64,000 nt of DNA from Prochilodus magdalenae (GCA_024036415.1 JAMWET010000554.1:124501-188500), one strand, 5' to 3'; shown: positions 1-12,640, counted from the first letter of the stretch. Notes: generated by a model from the sequence alone, not told the origin. Translations and numbers: made by a program.

Positions 1-110
1 GAACTGGACTCTGTGTGCTTCAAGCAGGGATAAAAAGTTGTCACAAAACCCATTACGGCAAAGCAGACAAAACCGTATCATTACTTCTGTTCTGGACGAA
101 AAGGTCTTAC

Positions 111-3100
111 CCTCTCCTCCTCTTGGAGCTCCCAGAGTTCCATGTCTTTGACGCGTTGCTCCTCATAGGCCTTTTTAATCATGGGGATTTCTTCAAGGCG
201 CTTGGCTCTTTCAAAGTAATCAATCTGAAAAACAGACAAACAACATGAGGACTTAAAATAAACTATGTCTCTTGGGAGTAATAATGAAGTCAATCTACTT
301 AAGTATTAACCAGTTACATTTTGAGAATTAGATTAGAATATTATGTACAAAGACCACATACACTATCAGTCAAAAGTTTACAGACACCCATATAAATGGA
401 TGTGGTTGGACTTAAAGACTCTATAGACTTCCACTTAACAGCTCCAACAGAGTAAAAGTCTGAAACAGTACATATCCTGATATACCAACTATATACTCCT
501 GATGTAGCACTGTATGATACTCCTCCATATCTCCACCTCTAGTGGTGACTTATTTATTTAGTGGTGTAAAAACTTTGATCTCTTTTTCTGCACAGTGTAA
601 AAGCTCTAGCTCTCCTTTCAGGTTAGTGAATATTCATGATGGACCGACCAATAGAATCGCTCCAGACCTGCTCAGTAATAAACCTTGTTCTATCAGCTCC
701 ACTGCAGGGTAAGATCCTATGGTTCATTCTGTAAAGCTCCATTCTGGAGGTTTTTATGGTGGATTGTATTATTCCGTGAGTGATATTTTATAGTAAAGTC
801 TTCACTCCTATCCTACAGTAAAGCACTACAATAAACATAAGGGGAACCTTCCATAAGTAGCAGGGTTAAAAAAAAAAAAAAAATTGACTGGTAGTGTACA
901 AAATGAAACTCTACCTGTGCTAAACAAGGCTACTGATCCACACAAACTGAACAAACCTACCTTTTTCTCCTGATTCTTTAAGCGCTCCTGCAACTCCTTC
1001 TTCTCTTTCTCCAACTGTTCCACCTGCTTGGCCATGATGAAGTCAGGGTCCAATTCCTCCAGGTCCTACACAGAGAAACAGTGTGAACACATATGCTAAT
1101 GGTTAGCGTTCAAGCTCATGCAGTGTCACTCCAGGAGCAATAATATTATTATTATTATTAAAGAACCAGGTGCACAAAACAAAAGATGGAAGATATTAAG
1201 TTCTGGGAAGATAGCGTTGATGGAGTTCAGATGAAAATCACATCTAATAAAGGTTTTCATATTCCTAAAAGACTGTGGCCCAATTAAAAGGCTGTTATTA
1301 AACATATCATAGATTTGGCTTGTAAAAATATAATGTAATAGAGAAAAGAAGATAAAAGATTCAGTATCAAGCAAAGGCTGGAAGGTGTGCTTCACAAAGT
1401 ATACATCTATACCATCTCAGATATTACACAACCTTGAAAAACAAGACGCACATGCCCAATAAATCATCTGAACTGTTATGATGTTGCCATGGCAATAAGC
1501 TTCAATACGCAACAGAAACCCATTACCAAATCAATAAACGTTTCACCGTTTACTGTAAGCACCCCGAAAGAGTTTTAACAGTAGCATTTTGGCCCAAAAT
1601 AACAAAATCTTAATATTTCTTAACCGTAATCCCAATATGTAGCAATATAATCCCAACATTGCTCAAGCCCTTCACTATGCACCTCAATGTCGATGTCTTT
1701 GAAGGCCTTGGCTCCCAGCTCAGTCTTCTTGATCTGCTCCAGACGCTCCCGTACAGTCTTCTTCTTGATCTGCTCGTGCTCCTGCATGATGCGCTCCTTC
1801 TCCCTCTCCTTGGCCTCCTGACGCAGACGCTCCTCCTCAGCCTTCCGAACCTTTTGGAGCTCGGCCTCGCGCTGCTCCAGCTCCTCCTTCTCCCGCTGGA
1901 TGTTCAGGCTCTCCAGACGCTCCTTGCGCTCTTCGATTGTCTGGCGGCGAGCAAGAATGCGCTGGTGCTCCTTGCGGCCGTTCTTCAGGTAGGCTGCGAT
2001 GGCAAGCTGGCTCTGCTCCTCCCGCTCTTGCTACAAGGACAGGTTATAGGAGTGAGGTGACAGAGCAACAAAACACATTTTTTGCAATTTTGAACAAAAT
2101 GGAATTGAACTAACACAGGCAGAGCTAACTCAAACTTGATCATTCTGGTAATGCAGTGACTAGGTCTGAGCTTTGAACATAAGGTAACCTATACAGTTTA
2201 TACTATACAAAAATCCTTATATACACACACCACTCTAATGTGGCTTAATACCTAATATCAGCTCCCTGCAATTCAATGTCACAAGCTTACAACATACAAA
2301 GAAATACAGAGGGAACGTGAAAGGCAAACATGAAAAGAAAATCCAATAAACGAAGCAGGAAGAAGCCTTTCACGCAGGAAACTAACAGTAACTTACCAGA
2401 ATGGAAGCAGGTTTTATGATCTGGATAGCCTTGGCCAGGGAGGAGGACATGGCAGTAAGTTGATTACGGATCTGTTCAGAAGGCATGTTCTGCAGGAACG
2501 GCCCCACAGGTGCATCTTCTTTAGTTGAGTAGTTCAGATCTGAGCCAAAACTTAAAGTCCGGGACGAATGGTCAATGCGCACCTGGCAAAATAAAAAAAA
2601 AAAATCTAATGATGATCAAGGAACACACTGGAACAAAGTTTAGACTGTAGTTTGAGCTGAACACGTGTAACAATCAAATCAACCTACAAGTACACAATCT
2701 GACGGCTTGAATGTGATCAGAGGGCACCAAGTAGGTTGACAACATCCTCAAAACGTACATTTTAATTTATCATTTATTTTAATTCACTATTCTATCAAGT
2801 TAGCTAATTACATGTATTTTGTAATCCACACATTTATGAATGTTCTATGCTACATGACACCCAGCACTTTTGTTTTCGTCATTAATTTGAAAATAAATAT
2901 GTATTATTTATATATTTGCATATAAAAATGAGGATAGTCAGTCAACGGCAATGCTACACCTATTAAAAAGATGTAGCATTGCCTTTGATCAATGCCCGCC
3001 CCGATATGGGCCAATATGCCATCATTCCACAGGATACTGTACCTGCAGGTCGCAGTGGCGTGCGGCATCTACGATGGAGCGTTCAAGCTGGAATGCATCC

Positions 3101-6100
3101 ACAAATGGCACAAGAGAGGCCAGTCTGCTGAATTCAATGCTCTGGTAGATCTGAGCCACCTGACATAGAGGAAGCAGACAATCAGCACCAGCGGACGATC
3201 TGACTAAAGACAGCACCGCCTACTAGGGCTACTCCTGAAAGGACACTACAAACTAGATTCTTTAAGTTTAAAACTTTAAAACTAAGAATCTTAGTCAAAT
3301 AATGGAGTGTGCATTACAATCCCAGGACAAAACAGACCTAAGATTACAAAAATAAACAGGGATTACATTATTTAGAAATTATAAAGAGGAATAAAAATAC
3401 TTTACAGCCCAAAACAACTTCTTAATTTTGATACAAGCACTAACATTTTCACTCAGAAGAAGTTTAATAGTAATCAGGCCTGATTTACTACAGAATTTAC
3501 ATACAAAGCAGGCAGCAAGTTGTTACCAACTTTTGTCAAATTTTTTCATTACATTTAAAGAAAAATAAAGAGGCCCCATAAGCCCCCATCCTGATGAAGA
3601 CAAGAAGTTACTTTTCCAAAGCAGACAATGGCATGAACTGAAAAGGTTAACTGATAAAAAAAAAATTTTCCTCCTTCAAAGCGGACAGAATCACTGAAAC
3701 TCACTGCAATGGAATTTCTGAATGCTGAATAACATGGAGCTGAATTTTTATATTAAACAGCCCAATCCAACTCGACTAACAAACGGAGCTCTGAGCTGGG
3801 TACAGGCCCACTACACTACACAACATAGAAACGAATAGAAAAGAACGTTTTCAAGTACACAGTTTAGCTTATTAAGCCTGAACACCAACCTGCTGCAGCA
3901 AACGGAGGATAGTGTTGTTCTGTAAGTGTGGAACATACTGCTGCAGGTCCTGCTCCTTCTCAGCCTGATCTCTAACCCAGTTCAATACCTGAATAGTAAT
4001 GAAAAAAATACAAATATGAGACAAACATGAGTCAAGCATGATTACATATTAGTATTCCCACCACCTTAAGAATGACTAAATAAATTACAGATTCCTATGA
4101 TGAGGAGGATCAGGGAATTACCTTGGTGACTCTTCCACACAGTTTTAATGGATGGAAGTCCACCTCCAGCCAGCTGTACAGTTCCTTGACTTCAGGAACA
4201 ATGTACTGAAGAAGGTTGAACCTCACCTGTGGAAATGAGACAGACAGATAAACATAAGGATATAGAAGGCGGCGTCCATGTTCTCCACAATCCGAGAAAC
4301 TAGTAAGGATTATGATATAAAGGATATAAGCTTATCCAATACGTAAGCAATGTACAAGACAACCTTTCCAAAATCCTACACTGGCAATTCAGTAAGTATA
4401 ATAAACATCAGACATCATTTGACATTTGGCTAATGCTGTGTTACCATGTCATTGATAAGGCTCTGGCGAGTTGGCGGGGACTGCAGGCCCAGCAAAGTGG
4501 CCAGTCTGCGGTGCTTCTCCACGATGATACCATCCATATCCAACAAGCGGGCAATATCAGTGCGCTCAGGGGTTATGGGAATAGACAGGGTCGCCAAAAG
4601 GACACGTGTGGACATCCTGGAAAGAACATCAGAAAAACAAATTTTTTTATTCATTTATTTTTCTAACTTGCTGCTTTCTAGGAACCTTGTAATAACCGAT
4701 TCGACTTGCATATGGCAAAATGATTATCTGGTACTCCTAACCAACTCTGCATTACACACTACATGCTTTCTTTAAATAGCCTTCAGCTATTACATGCTTT
4801 CAGTGCTAAAAAAAATTATGCCACGTGGTCTAATTAGTGTCCTAATAGCACAATATTCTCCTCCCACTGGAGATTACAAAAAAAATTAAAATAAAATTCA
4901 ATTAAAAAATAAATAAATAAATAAAAAAATAAAAAAAACACACTACTACGAAAAACAACCAAAATGCGTCACACGATATTTCATGCCCACATCAAAAATT
5001 ACACAACAGCTCAAATGCTCACAGCTCACCTCTGCATCTCCTCCTGGGTAAGGTTCTTCCTCATCTCCCTGGAGAGATGGTAGAGCCGGTGCAGGGTGCA
5101 GGCATGAAACAAAGCATTACCGGACTTCCAGAATACAGTTGACACTTTGTTATAGTAGTTGGCCATCAGCTGGGGTTTAGGAGGCTTTTTTGAGAGAGCG
5201 AACAATCCATGGATGTCCTCCACTGCCTTGAAAGCTTCCTGAAATATTGGCAGTTATATATTAGCAAGTGGCATTTTCTAAGAACAAAGCAGTATGTGCG
5301 GAGTATTCATCACTAATACGCACACACAAGCTTAAATGAAAATTTAAAAGGGTTGTCAGATCATTAGCTTGTCATTGTGCCTATTCAACTGGTACAGCAC
5401 CCACTAACTTGATGTACCACACACGCAACAACTGTTCAGTAACTGTGCTACAGTCAGTAACTAAGCCTACATGGCAGGTGTTTCTTATGGAAGTAGTAAA
5501 GGTCAGAGGAAGGCATACACAAAGAAGCAGCCAACTCAGTATAAACACTTCCTTTATGTGATGATGTGTTTAAACACATGTGCCCAATCACACTGATTAA
5601 ACAACTGCATGTAGGGTTTTAACTCGTACTTGGAAATTGATCAATTCACTGCTTTGCCTAACACTGCATAAACCCACCTGCCACAGTTCCATGCTGATAG
5701 CACTATCAAGCTGCACTAGGCGAGTCTCCAGATGCATGGACTGGCTCTCAGGGTTGTTCAGGTTAATGGCCGTGCTCTGGTTGTGATGTCTCTGGATTTG
5801 GCCCAGGTGCATGCGCAAGTTATCACACAGCTTGCGGAACTCTGCCTTACGGGTGTACTGGAGGCAGAACTTGAAAGCTGTGTTGAGGGACGAAGACAGA
5901 GGTTAAATCATTACAGCGCTACACAGACATATTCATTACAAACGACCGGTTTGCAGGTTTCCTAACGAAAAGAATCCAGATTAAAGCCCTTTAGGATGCC
6001 TGGACATCTCACCCAGATAGTCATATGGACATATTAGGATGCTATACATCACAACAACCCCACAAAAGTGCATTCTGTAATAGTTTAGGACCAAAATCAA

Positions 6101-9100
6101 TTTATGGTATCTCAGGTAACCAGGAACTGAATTCACGTGATGTCACCTACTAAAGCGTCTCATTAGACGACAAGAATTCCCTCATGCAAACACTGTGCTG
6201 ACCTTGTTGAGCAATGTCATGGTACAGTCGTTCCACTTTGGAGTTGTTCCTGAGAAGGTCCAGACACTGGCGGTACGACTCCCACAGGAACTTGACCCAA
6301 GGAGTGAGCAGCAGGCGATCAGTACGGTCCTGAGTGTCCTCCCCGCTCACTGCACTCAGCAGCACACTGACGAAACACAGAATCCCATTCAATTGACACT
6401 TGATTGGTTTGAATGTTGTGATCTGCAGGCAACCCTAAACCACAGAAGATTCTAGCTCTGTATACAGTACATCCTTAACCTCATTTATTTATACCTCTCT
6501 GGGGTCTGAATGTTATCCAAGTCCTCAATGTCCAACACCATTTGCTGAGACTCCTCCTTGGCCGTCTCAGTCTTCTCCTCTGCCAGTTTCAGGTAGGCAC
6601 GAACCACATCCTCCAGAGATTTGATGTTCACCTGAAATGAAAGAAGGTTTGTCCCATGAGGCTCACACTAGGAAGCCTGGATTCTCCAACACTCCAGGAA
6701 CAAAAGTGGAACTTCCATTTGCTCCAGCAGAGGGCACCAGAACCCAAGATCTGACAGGTTTTAAAAGCAGCAAATTTTCATTAATTTCCCAGTTCTATAT
6801 TAAACAACTACAAATCGTGATGTGAGACAGTGCAGCTCTAAGCAATGAGTGTAATCTGCCTATGGACATAACATACTGATATTATCGCAGCACAGAGCCC
6901 TTAATTTGTCTGATTAATGCTGATATATACACAAAAAAAATTGACACAATAAAACCCACCAAATTTTTAGTCTATTTTGTTACTGAACATGTGTAAAAGC
7001 ACATCAGTGCTTATTTATTACATTACTAGGACAAAAGTAATCAGGCTAACTGTATTCAGAAGCTGTATAGCCTGATTAAGGTCCACCAATTCCAAGCCAA
7101 TTAAAACTTTTGTAAGTTATAGAGCTATAACATTCACACTACACCACAGCGCTGTTCTGTGCTGTGAAATAAAATTATATACAACATATTACACAAACAA
7201 GGTACAACTTCACAAGATCACATTCGCAACATCAAACGAACAGAGACAGAGGTCCAAGTTATCAAACCTGTTGACAGATGTTTTTGTACTGGTACAGGCC
7301 CTCTTTTGCCAGGTGGCTCTTGCGCAGGTCCACACAGAGCTCCAGGTACTTGAGCATAATGGGTTCGTGGATCTTCTGCCATGTTCGATGTTTCTTGCTC
7401 TTGATGACATCGTACAGCACATCCAAAGCTGGCTGCTTCTTGCCAACCTCGAGAAACTCTGTACAAAGTGGATATGATAATTAGAATGGGCTTTAACCAG
7501 GGTTTTCCAGAGACCTGACGCTAAAGGGGAATTTCACCAGTTTTCCATCCTATTCCAAATTTCTGCTTAAATAATTAACATACAGTATTCCAGAGTCGAA
7601 ATATTTGGGAAATGTCGAATTGTGGGGTTTTTTTTTATTACTATTGTGACTGCGATTTAAATTGCTATTATTTTCTGGGAACTCAGGTCCAGGCCTGTTA
7701 TTTGGTCAGTCAGACTAAAGTACCCCTTCTTCAGTTAGCTGTGGTTGTGATGTCACAGCATATAGTTCTTTGCCTGCCTCTGGTTGGTCTAACTCATCTT
7801 CAGGCAGTTGATGTTATCTGATATTATACTCTGAAATTCATAATATAAGCTGATATTATTACTTAAATAATAAAAATTGCAGTTCTTGTGAACTGAATAT
7901 TACACTCTGTTTAATTGCATTTTTGATACTATATACCTCCATCAATTATGTCCTTCAAAATACAAATACATGCTCCAACCGGAGCTACTATATTGTGGTG
8001 GGATACAATGTTTAAGGTCTTCGCCGTGGCTGGTAGGGTCATACACCTGCTCTGACAACCTACCTACACTGTTTCCAGTCCCTGAGGAGCTGACACCTTA
8101 TTTCAAGTCAGACCCTTTTGCTGCGTCATCACCGTTCACACAACCCTAAACGTGTTTATGACTAAATTACTAAAGCTCTTAACTCTGGATTTGGCTCAGG
8201 AACATGCCCTACTATGTCTTAGCAGAGTGGCCTGATCTGGGTTTTCTGAATAAACCTGACCAGTCAGAACTGTTCACACTGGTGATGGGAACCAAGACGT
8301 CCAAGGTGTTTAACAGCCACCTACCAGAAGGCCAGTCATTCTTATGAATGCATCATGACACTGTATGATATTTGATAATACAGCATTGATGTACAACAAT
8401 GGAAGGTGCATGCAGGGCACTGTAAGGCAAATTAGCACCAAGAGAAACCGATTACATTTAGATTCAACTTGGATCAAACGTTACATATACCAATTCAAGG
8501 CTCTCAAAGAAATCACATGTAGCTCCAGTGGTTATTACGCATGGTAAATAATAGGGTCACATTGGCGCCATACACATTAAGCGTTGGCATCCATCACTAC
8601 CACTGTGAACAGGATCATAAGCTTCTCAATGAGCCAATTCACATCCAAACATACTGAATGGTTTTAACCACATCTGATCCTTTATGCAGACCTTCTGAAA
8701 ATTCAGCTGAACTTACAGAAATCCATTGACTGGCAGATTACTGGCCATGCCACCATCTACGACTGCCCTGACCATTTTTACGCTTAAACAAACCAACAAA
8801 TCATCCTCCTGAAGAAGTAACACAATTAAAGATGAATTAAAGTTAAAAAATAATAATAAAAGTTAGTAACTGGACAGGCTCCACCATTAATATTAACAAG
8901 CTATACTATTAACAACCAATCTCCTACATTTAACTTACATAACTAACCACATCTGATACAATTTACTTAATCTTAGCACACTTATACTGACGGAAATGGT
9001 CTTTTATACATAAAATATAAGATAGCAATCCTGGATTAAGCAAACGACGCACACAGCTAACTAGCTACCTACTAGCTTAGCTAACAAAAAACGGACCACG

Positions 9101-9598
9101 CAGACATACTGTGGCCTAAAGTCGTTGTGGCTAAGTTAGCTAGCTAGCTAGCTAGCTAGGGCATGCTAACACCGTATCTGCAAGTACAGACCCACTTTAT
9201 AGATATAGTCAGTAAAATAACTCAAAAATAAGATTTTACGTTGTGTCTATTTAGGTCCTTGGTTGAACAAAGTTGCTATAATCATGGATGGGAGAATCAC
9301 GAATATGCTAAAATGCTAAAACTGCTGACATATGGCCTGGTTTAGTGAGGAAACATGGGCTGCACTCCAATTCGCGCACTTCACTTCTAGATAGATCGCC
9401 TAACTAGTGCGCAGACTCATGGCCGCGGTCCGGTTTCGGCGCGCTAAACCAAGCAAGCTAAATAGGAGGTGACTGCGCGGATTGGAGCAGCGCCTAGTCT
9501 GAACCACGATGCAGCTGCTAAGTAGGAGAGTTTCGAAGCGCGCGCTCACCGTTAGCTCGTTTCAGAGCGTTCTCCGGTCTTTGAAAGTACGCCGGCAT
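111..9598 (-). CDS. eif3a: Eukaryotic translation initiation factor 3 subunit A (5' part, 14 coding exons; gene runs off the window at base 1)
   Basis: eIF3a is the scaffold subunit of the eIF3 complex, which binds the 40S ribosome in the cytoplasm and recruits the pre-initiation complex to mRNA. Coding exons, in transcript order, are 9598-9550, 7458-7268, 6631-6495, 6366-6203, 5877-5678, 5238-5030, 4616-4445, 4226-4122, 3988-3890, 3159-3043, 2582-2397, 2030-1683, 1065-961 and 224-111. All have AG/GT borders and their phases join without a break, giving 2196 nt or 732 codons. The start is the ATG at 9598-9596, followed by [15 protein letters not shown], the family's N-terminus. The protein matches vertebrate eIF3a along its length: [18 protein letters not shown] in exon 4, the PCI region in exons 8-11, and the charged coiled-coil helix ([18 protein letters not shown]) in exons 12-14. 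The C-terminal repeats rich in D and R are not in the window. Identification is by recognition of the conserved sequence. Confidence 0.97.
360..960. other. eif3a intron with possible degraded transposon end
   Basis: Part of the 736-nt intron between eif3a exons at 1065-961 and 224-111. Around 366-392 the text resembles the terminal repeat of Tc1-type elements (agtcaaaagtttacagacac), but no matching opposite end was found. A run of A occurs near 868-882. No gene is visible. Confidence 0.3.
7459..9549 (-). other. eif3a first intron, no gene seen
   Basis: About 2.1 kb of AT-rich intron between the first two coding exons. It carries a short (TAGC)n run near 9136-9161. No convincing coding exon was seen. 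Human EIF3A hosts an intronic H/ACA snoRNA, but none could be recognised here by eye. Confidence 0.4.
9136..9161. repeat. (TAGC)n microsatellite
   Basis: Tandem tagc units in the first intron of eif3a. Confidence 0.8.
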
Positions 9599-9760
9599 TG
9601 TTGCGGCTCGCTAGCAGGACGAAATTCGAACAGATATCGAAGGTCTTTTTATGTATTTTCGTCAATCGTGCCAGTCCATCCGCGCCGAGGCAAAACCCTT
9701 TCGCCGCTTCAGCTCTAGAGAGAACGGAGCACGCACGTGAGGTGGTCCCTGTCAATGACG
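9380..9760 (-). promoter_or_regulatory. GC-rich promoter and 5' UTR region of eif3a
   Basis: The stretch around the first eif3a exon is visibly richer in CG dinucleotides (for example the cluster near 9420-9445 and 9535-9600) than the AT-rich DNA on both sides. It includes the start codon at 9598. This fits a CpG-type housekeeping promoter. No TATA box was seen upstream of the start codon on the minus strand. The exact transcription start cannot be placed by eye. Confidence 0.5.
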
Positions 9761-10069
9761 ACGCAAGGACCCGTATGTACTCGGAAAGCTTGGGAGTCGA
9801 CTCAGGACAAGAACCGATTCGTGATTCAATATCGTTGAGGTCTCCGTTTATCGTGCATAGGCCTACTGAATATTCACAAGATATCTGTTTATTATTTAAA
9901 TTGGCTTAAAGGGGAATTTATTCTTTTCCCAATTTCCTGCAAAATTTAAAATGCACCAAGTCATTCAGGCGTGAATGATCCATACTAGAGCAACAGTAGT
10001 GGTGTTGCTGATAACCGGATGTCCAAGTCCATTTAGTAAGTTTTATGGATGGGTATATAAGCAGAAAAA

Positions 10070-10560
10070 TAGTATTATAGGCTGTTTTTTTCAGTAATGT
10101 ATAATTACCCGTTGTACATTTAACATGCATATCATGGGAGCACAGCGATGTTTTGCTTATTAAACTACTAGGAATTTAAATCATTTAAAGGTGCAGTGTG
10201 TAAAAGGAAGGGGACATATTAACAAAATATAAATATACAAAGCTATGTTTTCATTAGTGTATAATTACATGTTATCCATGTAATGTGCATATCATGAAGG
10301 CAAAACAGTACTTTGTCTGTTTCAGTACTATGAAATTTAACCATTTAAAGGTGCAGTGTGAAATATCAGCAGAAAAGGAGTATAATATACTATGTTAATT
10401 TGTGTATAATTGTTGTAGATGGAATACGCTGATCTTGGGAGCAAAACGGTGCTCTGTCTAATACTAAGACAAATGTAGTGATTTAAAGGTACAGTAGGTA
10501 AGAAATATAATATTCAAACATATTCATTCAGTGTATAATCACCTGTAACTATAAATCACT
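10070..10560. repeat. Diverged tandem repeat array, unit about 130-160 bp
   Basis: A motif starting gtataatta/gtataattg/gtataatca recurs at about 10098, 10259, 10404 and 10534. Between starts, each unit carries the same order of words: a segment like catgcatatcat, a segment like gcaaaacagtact, then atttaaaggtgcagtgtg or a close variant. Copies are clearly diverged from each other. This is seen directly; its origin is unknown. Confidence 0.75.
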
Positions 10561-10611
10561 CCAGCTTTGTTCAGTGTGCCTCCATCTCTACATAGGAGTG
10601 GCCAGGAGTGG

Positions 10612-11035
10612 CCTACTTTTGTTCTCTGCAAGCTAAGAAGAGCTAGAGCCCCCACCCCCATCATGTGCTCCTTCTACAGAGGGGCCATCGAGAGCATCCT
10701 GACCAGCTGTATCACTGAGTGGTATGGGGCCTGCACAGCATCCTGCCCACAGCTGAGATCGTTGGCACCTCTCTCCCCTCGCCCTCCGCTTGGCAGGAGA
10801 TCCTTCCAACCCATTACACAGTGTTTTCTATCTGCCGCCATCAAGAAGGAGACTGCAGAGTCTAGGATCTCCATCCACCAGGCTCTCCTTGCTCTATCCC
10901 CCACCCAATTCTGCCCCCAGCACACACAAACTAAGCGCCCTGTCAACCCCCCACCCCTTTATTGTCTCATTGATGTCTATCTCAGGGCCCTTATTCTATC
11001 GTATGTCTCACCTCCGTCTCCGTCTCACCTCTGTC
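10612..11035 (+). mobile_element. LINE reverse-transcriptase 3' fragment (decayed)
   Basis: The translation contains SFYRGAIESILTSCITEWYG, which parallels the SFYRCVVESALCSSINVWHG segment of the LINE fragment at 12090-12640. That segment lies in the C-terminal part of non-LTR retrotransposon reverse transcriptases. The reading frame decays afterwards, so this is a relic and not a host gene. Confidence 0.6.
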
Positions 11036-11037
11036 TC

Positions 11038-11199
11038 ATACTTACCTGGCAGGGGCGATACCATGATCAAGAAGGTGGTTCACCCAGGGCGAGGCTTAAC
11101 CATTGCACTCCGGTTGTGCTGACCCTTGCGAATTCCCCAAATGCGGGAATCTCGACTGCATAATTTCTGGTAGTGGGGTACTGCGTTCGTGCTCTCCTG
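11038..11199 (+). ncRNA. U1 spliceosomal snRNA-like sequence (probable retrocopy or pseudogene)
   Basis: About 162 nt match U1 snRNA (normally 164 nt) from the 5' end atacttacctggcag, which is the region that pairs with 5' splice sites, through the stem-loop segments to the final ctgcgttcg hairpin. The Sm-binding site region reads aatttctgg where U1 normally has aatttgtgg, a change in a functional element. The upstream DNA is LINE-derived, and no snRNA proximal sequence element was recognised. A degraded copy or retro-inserted pseudogene is more likely than an active gene, but activity is not excluded. Confidence 0.8.
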
Positions 11200-11210
11200 T
11201 TTTTTAAGTC

Positions 11211-11283
11211 GCCCGGCTAGCTCAGTCGGTAGAGCATGAGACTCTTAATCTCAGGGTCGTGGGTTCGAGCCCCACGTTGGGCG
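11211..11283 (+). tRNA. tRNA-Lys (anticodon CTT)
   Basis: The 73-nt sequence folds as a canonical cloverleaf. The acceptor arm gcccggc pairs with gttgggc with two G-U pairs. The D-arm contains the A box (tagctcagtcggt), the anticodon loop is actcttaatc with CTT, and the T-arm holds the B box ggttcgagccc. A tttt run lies at 11291-11294 as a possible RNA polymerase III terminator. It is intact by eye. Its position between a U1-like copy and a SINE raises the possibility that it arrived as part of a repeat. Confidence 0.93.
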
Positions 11284-11295
11284 AGTAACAACTTT

Positions 11296-11600
11296 TGGGG
11301 TAGTCGTGGGCTGGAGGTTAGGGAACCAGCCTTGTGACCGGAGGGTTGCCGGTTCGATTCCCTGAGTCTACAGTAACGACTGAGGTGCCCTTGAGCAAGG
11401 CACCTAACCACTAACTGCTCCCCGGGCGCCGTGGATAGGGCTGCCCACCGCTCCGGGTAAGTGTGCTCACTGCCCCCTAGTGTGTGTGTTCACTAGTGAG
11501 TGTGTTTGTGGTGTTTCCTTTCACGGATGGGTTAAATGTGGAGACTAAATTTCCCCACTGTGGGATCAACAAGGGATTTTAATTTAATTTAATTAATTAA
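11296..11600 (+). mobile_element. tRNA-derived SINE
   Basis: It begins with a tRNA-like head with an A-box-like part (tggaggttaggga) and a B box (ggttcgattcc). A body with the words ccttgagcaaggcacctaac and ctgccccctagtgtgtgtgt follows; these I recognise from interspersed teleost SINEs. It ends in an AT-rich simple tail (tttaatttaattaattaa). Family name not assigned. Confidence 0.7.
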
Positions 11601-11639
11601 ATTTATTTTTAGTATTTATTACAGTCAGTATAGTCTTGT

Positions 11640-12070
11640 TTTAGTTGTAATATAAAACCAGGGATCCCCCAGAGCAGCTAGAGTCACCTGAGCATCATCT
11701 TCACCATGGGCCTCCTGCCCTGGTTTCTCCAGTTCATCACCCGACATTACTACAGCGTCTGCAATGACCAGCGTCTGGCTCTGATCATGAACTCTACCTA
11801 TGGGTCGGCTCCATCGTTACAGTTACTACCGTCCTGGACTAATCAGACTGGATCTAATAGATGTTCTGAGCTGCTTCTCCTGTTAGTTCTGTCTCTCCTC
11901 AACGGGGATTGACCTGAGGAGGCCCTTGAGCCTGGTTCCTCTCGAGGCTTCTCTCACACTAAGGGAGTTTCTCCTGGCAACTGTTGCCTCTGGCTTGCTC
12001 ACAGGGGGCTTGGAACCGTGTCCCTTCCTACGTCTGTACATGGACTCTGTGTTTTATTTTCCTTTATATA
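11640..12070 (+). repeat. Interspersed teleost repeat, unclassified
   Basis: The segment around 11930-12015 (cctggttcctctcgaggctt, gttgcctctggcttgctcac) resembles a sequence found many times in teleost genomes. A 68-codon open frame at 11706-11912 shows no recognisable domain and is treated as part of the repeat. Confidence 0.5.
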
Positions 12071-12089
12071 AACTGATTTTCATGCCCAC

Positions 12090-12640
12090 CTCCTCCTGCA
12101 TGTCGGAGGGTCTGCGGTGGAAGTGGTCTCCAACTACAGGTACTTGGGTGTTCACCTGAGCAACAACCTCACCTGGAGCAACAACACTTCCAGCCTGGTC
12201 AGAAAGGCACATCAACGGCTCTACTTCCTCAGGCGGTTGAGGCGAGCGGGGCTCGGGAGCTCGGTCCTCACCTCCTTCTACAGATGTGTGGTGGAGAGCG
12301 CCCTATGCTCCAGCATCAACGTGTGGCACGGAAGCTGCTCTGCTGCGGACGGGAAAGCTCTGCAGAGGGTGGTGAAGGCTGCACAGAGGTCTGTCGGAGT
12401 CAGCCTCCCCACCACCACGGACATCTACACCTCCAGATGCAGGAAGAGGGCCACCTGCATCATGAAGGACCCCACTCACCCAGCACACTCAGTGTTTGTC
12501 CTGCTCCCCTCAGGCAAGAGGCTGCGGAGCGTTAAGTGTAAGACGAACAGACTGAGGAACAGCTTCATTCCAAAAGCAGTAAGACTTCTAAACGCCACTT
12601 AGTCATAACCACTGCACCGACACTTTGAGGACACTCAGTC
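12090..12640 (+). mobile_element. Non-LTR retrotransposon (LINE, CR1/L2-like) 3' fragment
   Basis: An open frame at 12117-12602 encodes the C-terminal part of a LINE reverse transcriptase: YRYLGVHLSNNLTW, then KAHQRLYFLRRLRRAGL, then a serine- and cysteine-bearing segment, ending TNRLRNSFIPKAVRLLN just before a stop. The 5' part (endonuclease and catalytic RT motifs) is missing, as is usual for 5'-truncated insertions. Clade assignment is from memory. Confidence 0.8.

Noticed and set aside
1659..2060. A leucine-rich 133-codon open frame on the plus strand.
   Set aside because: It is the antisense shadow of the charged coiled-coil exon of eif3a (2030-1683).
10567..11163. A 198-codon plus-strand open frame.
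   Set aside because: It runs from LINE-derived sequence straight into the U1-like sequence, which is not protein-coding.
11706..11912. A 68-codon frame starting MGLLPWFLQF.
   Set aside because: No domain; lies inside an interspersed repeat.
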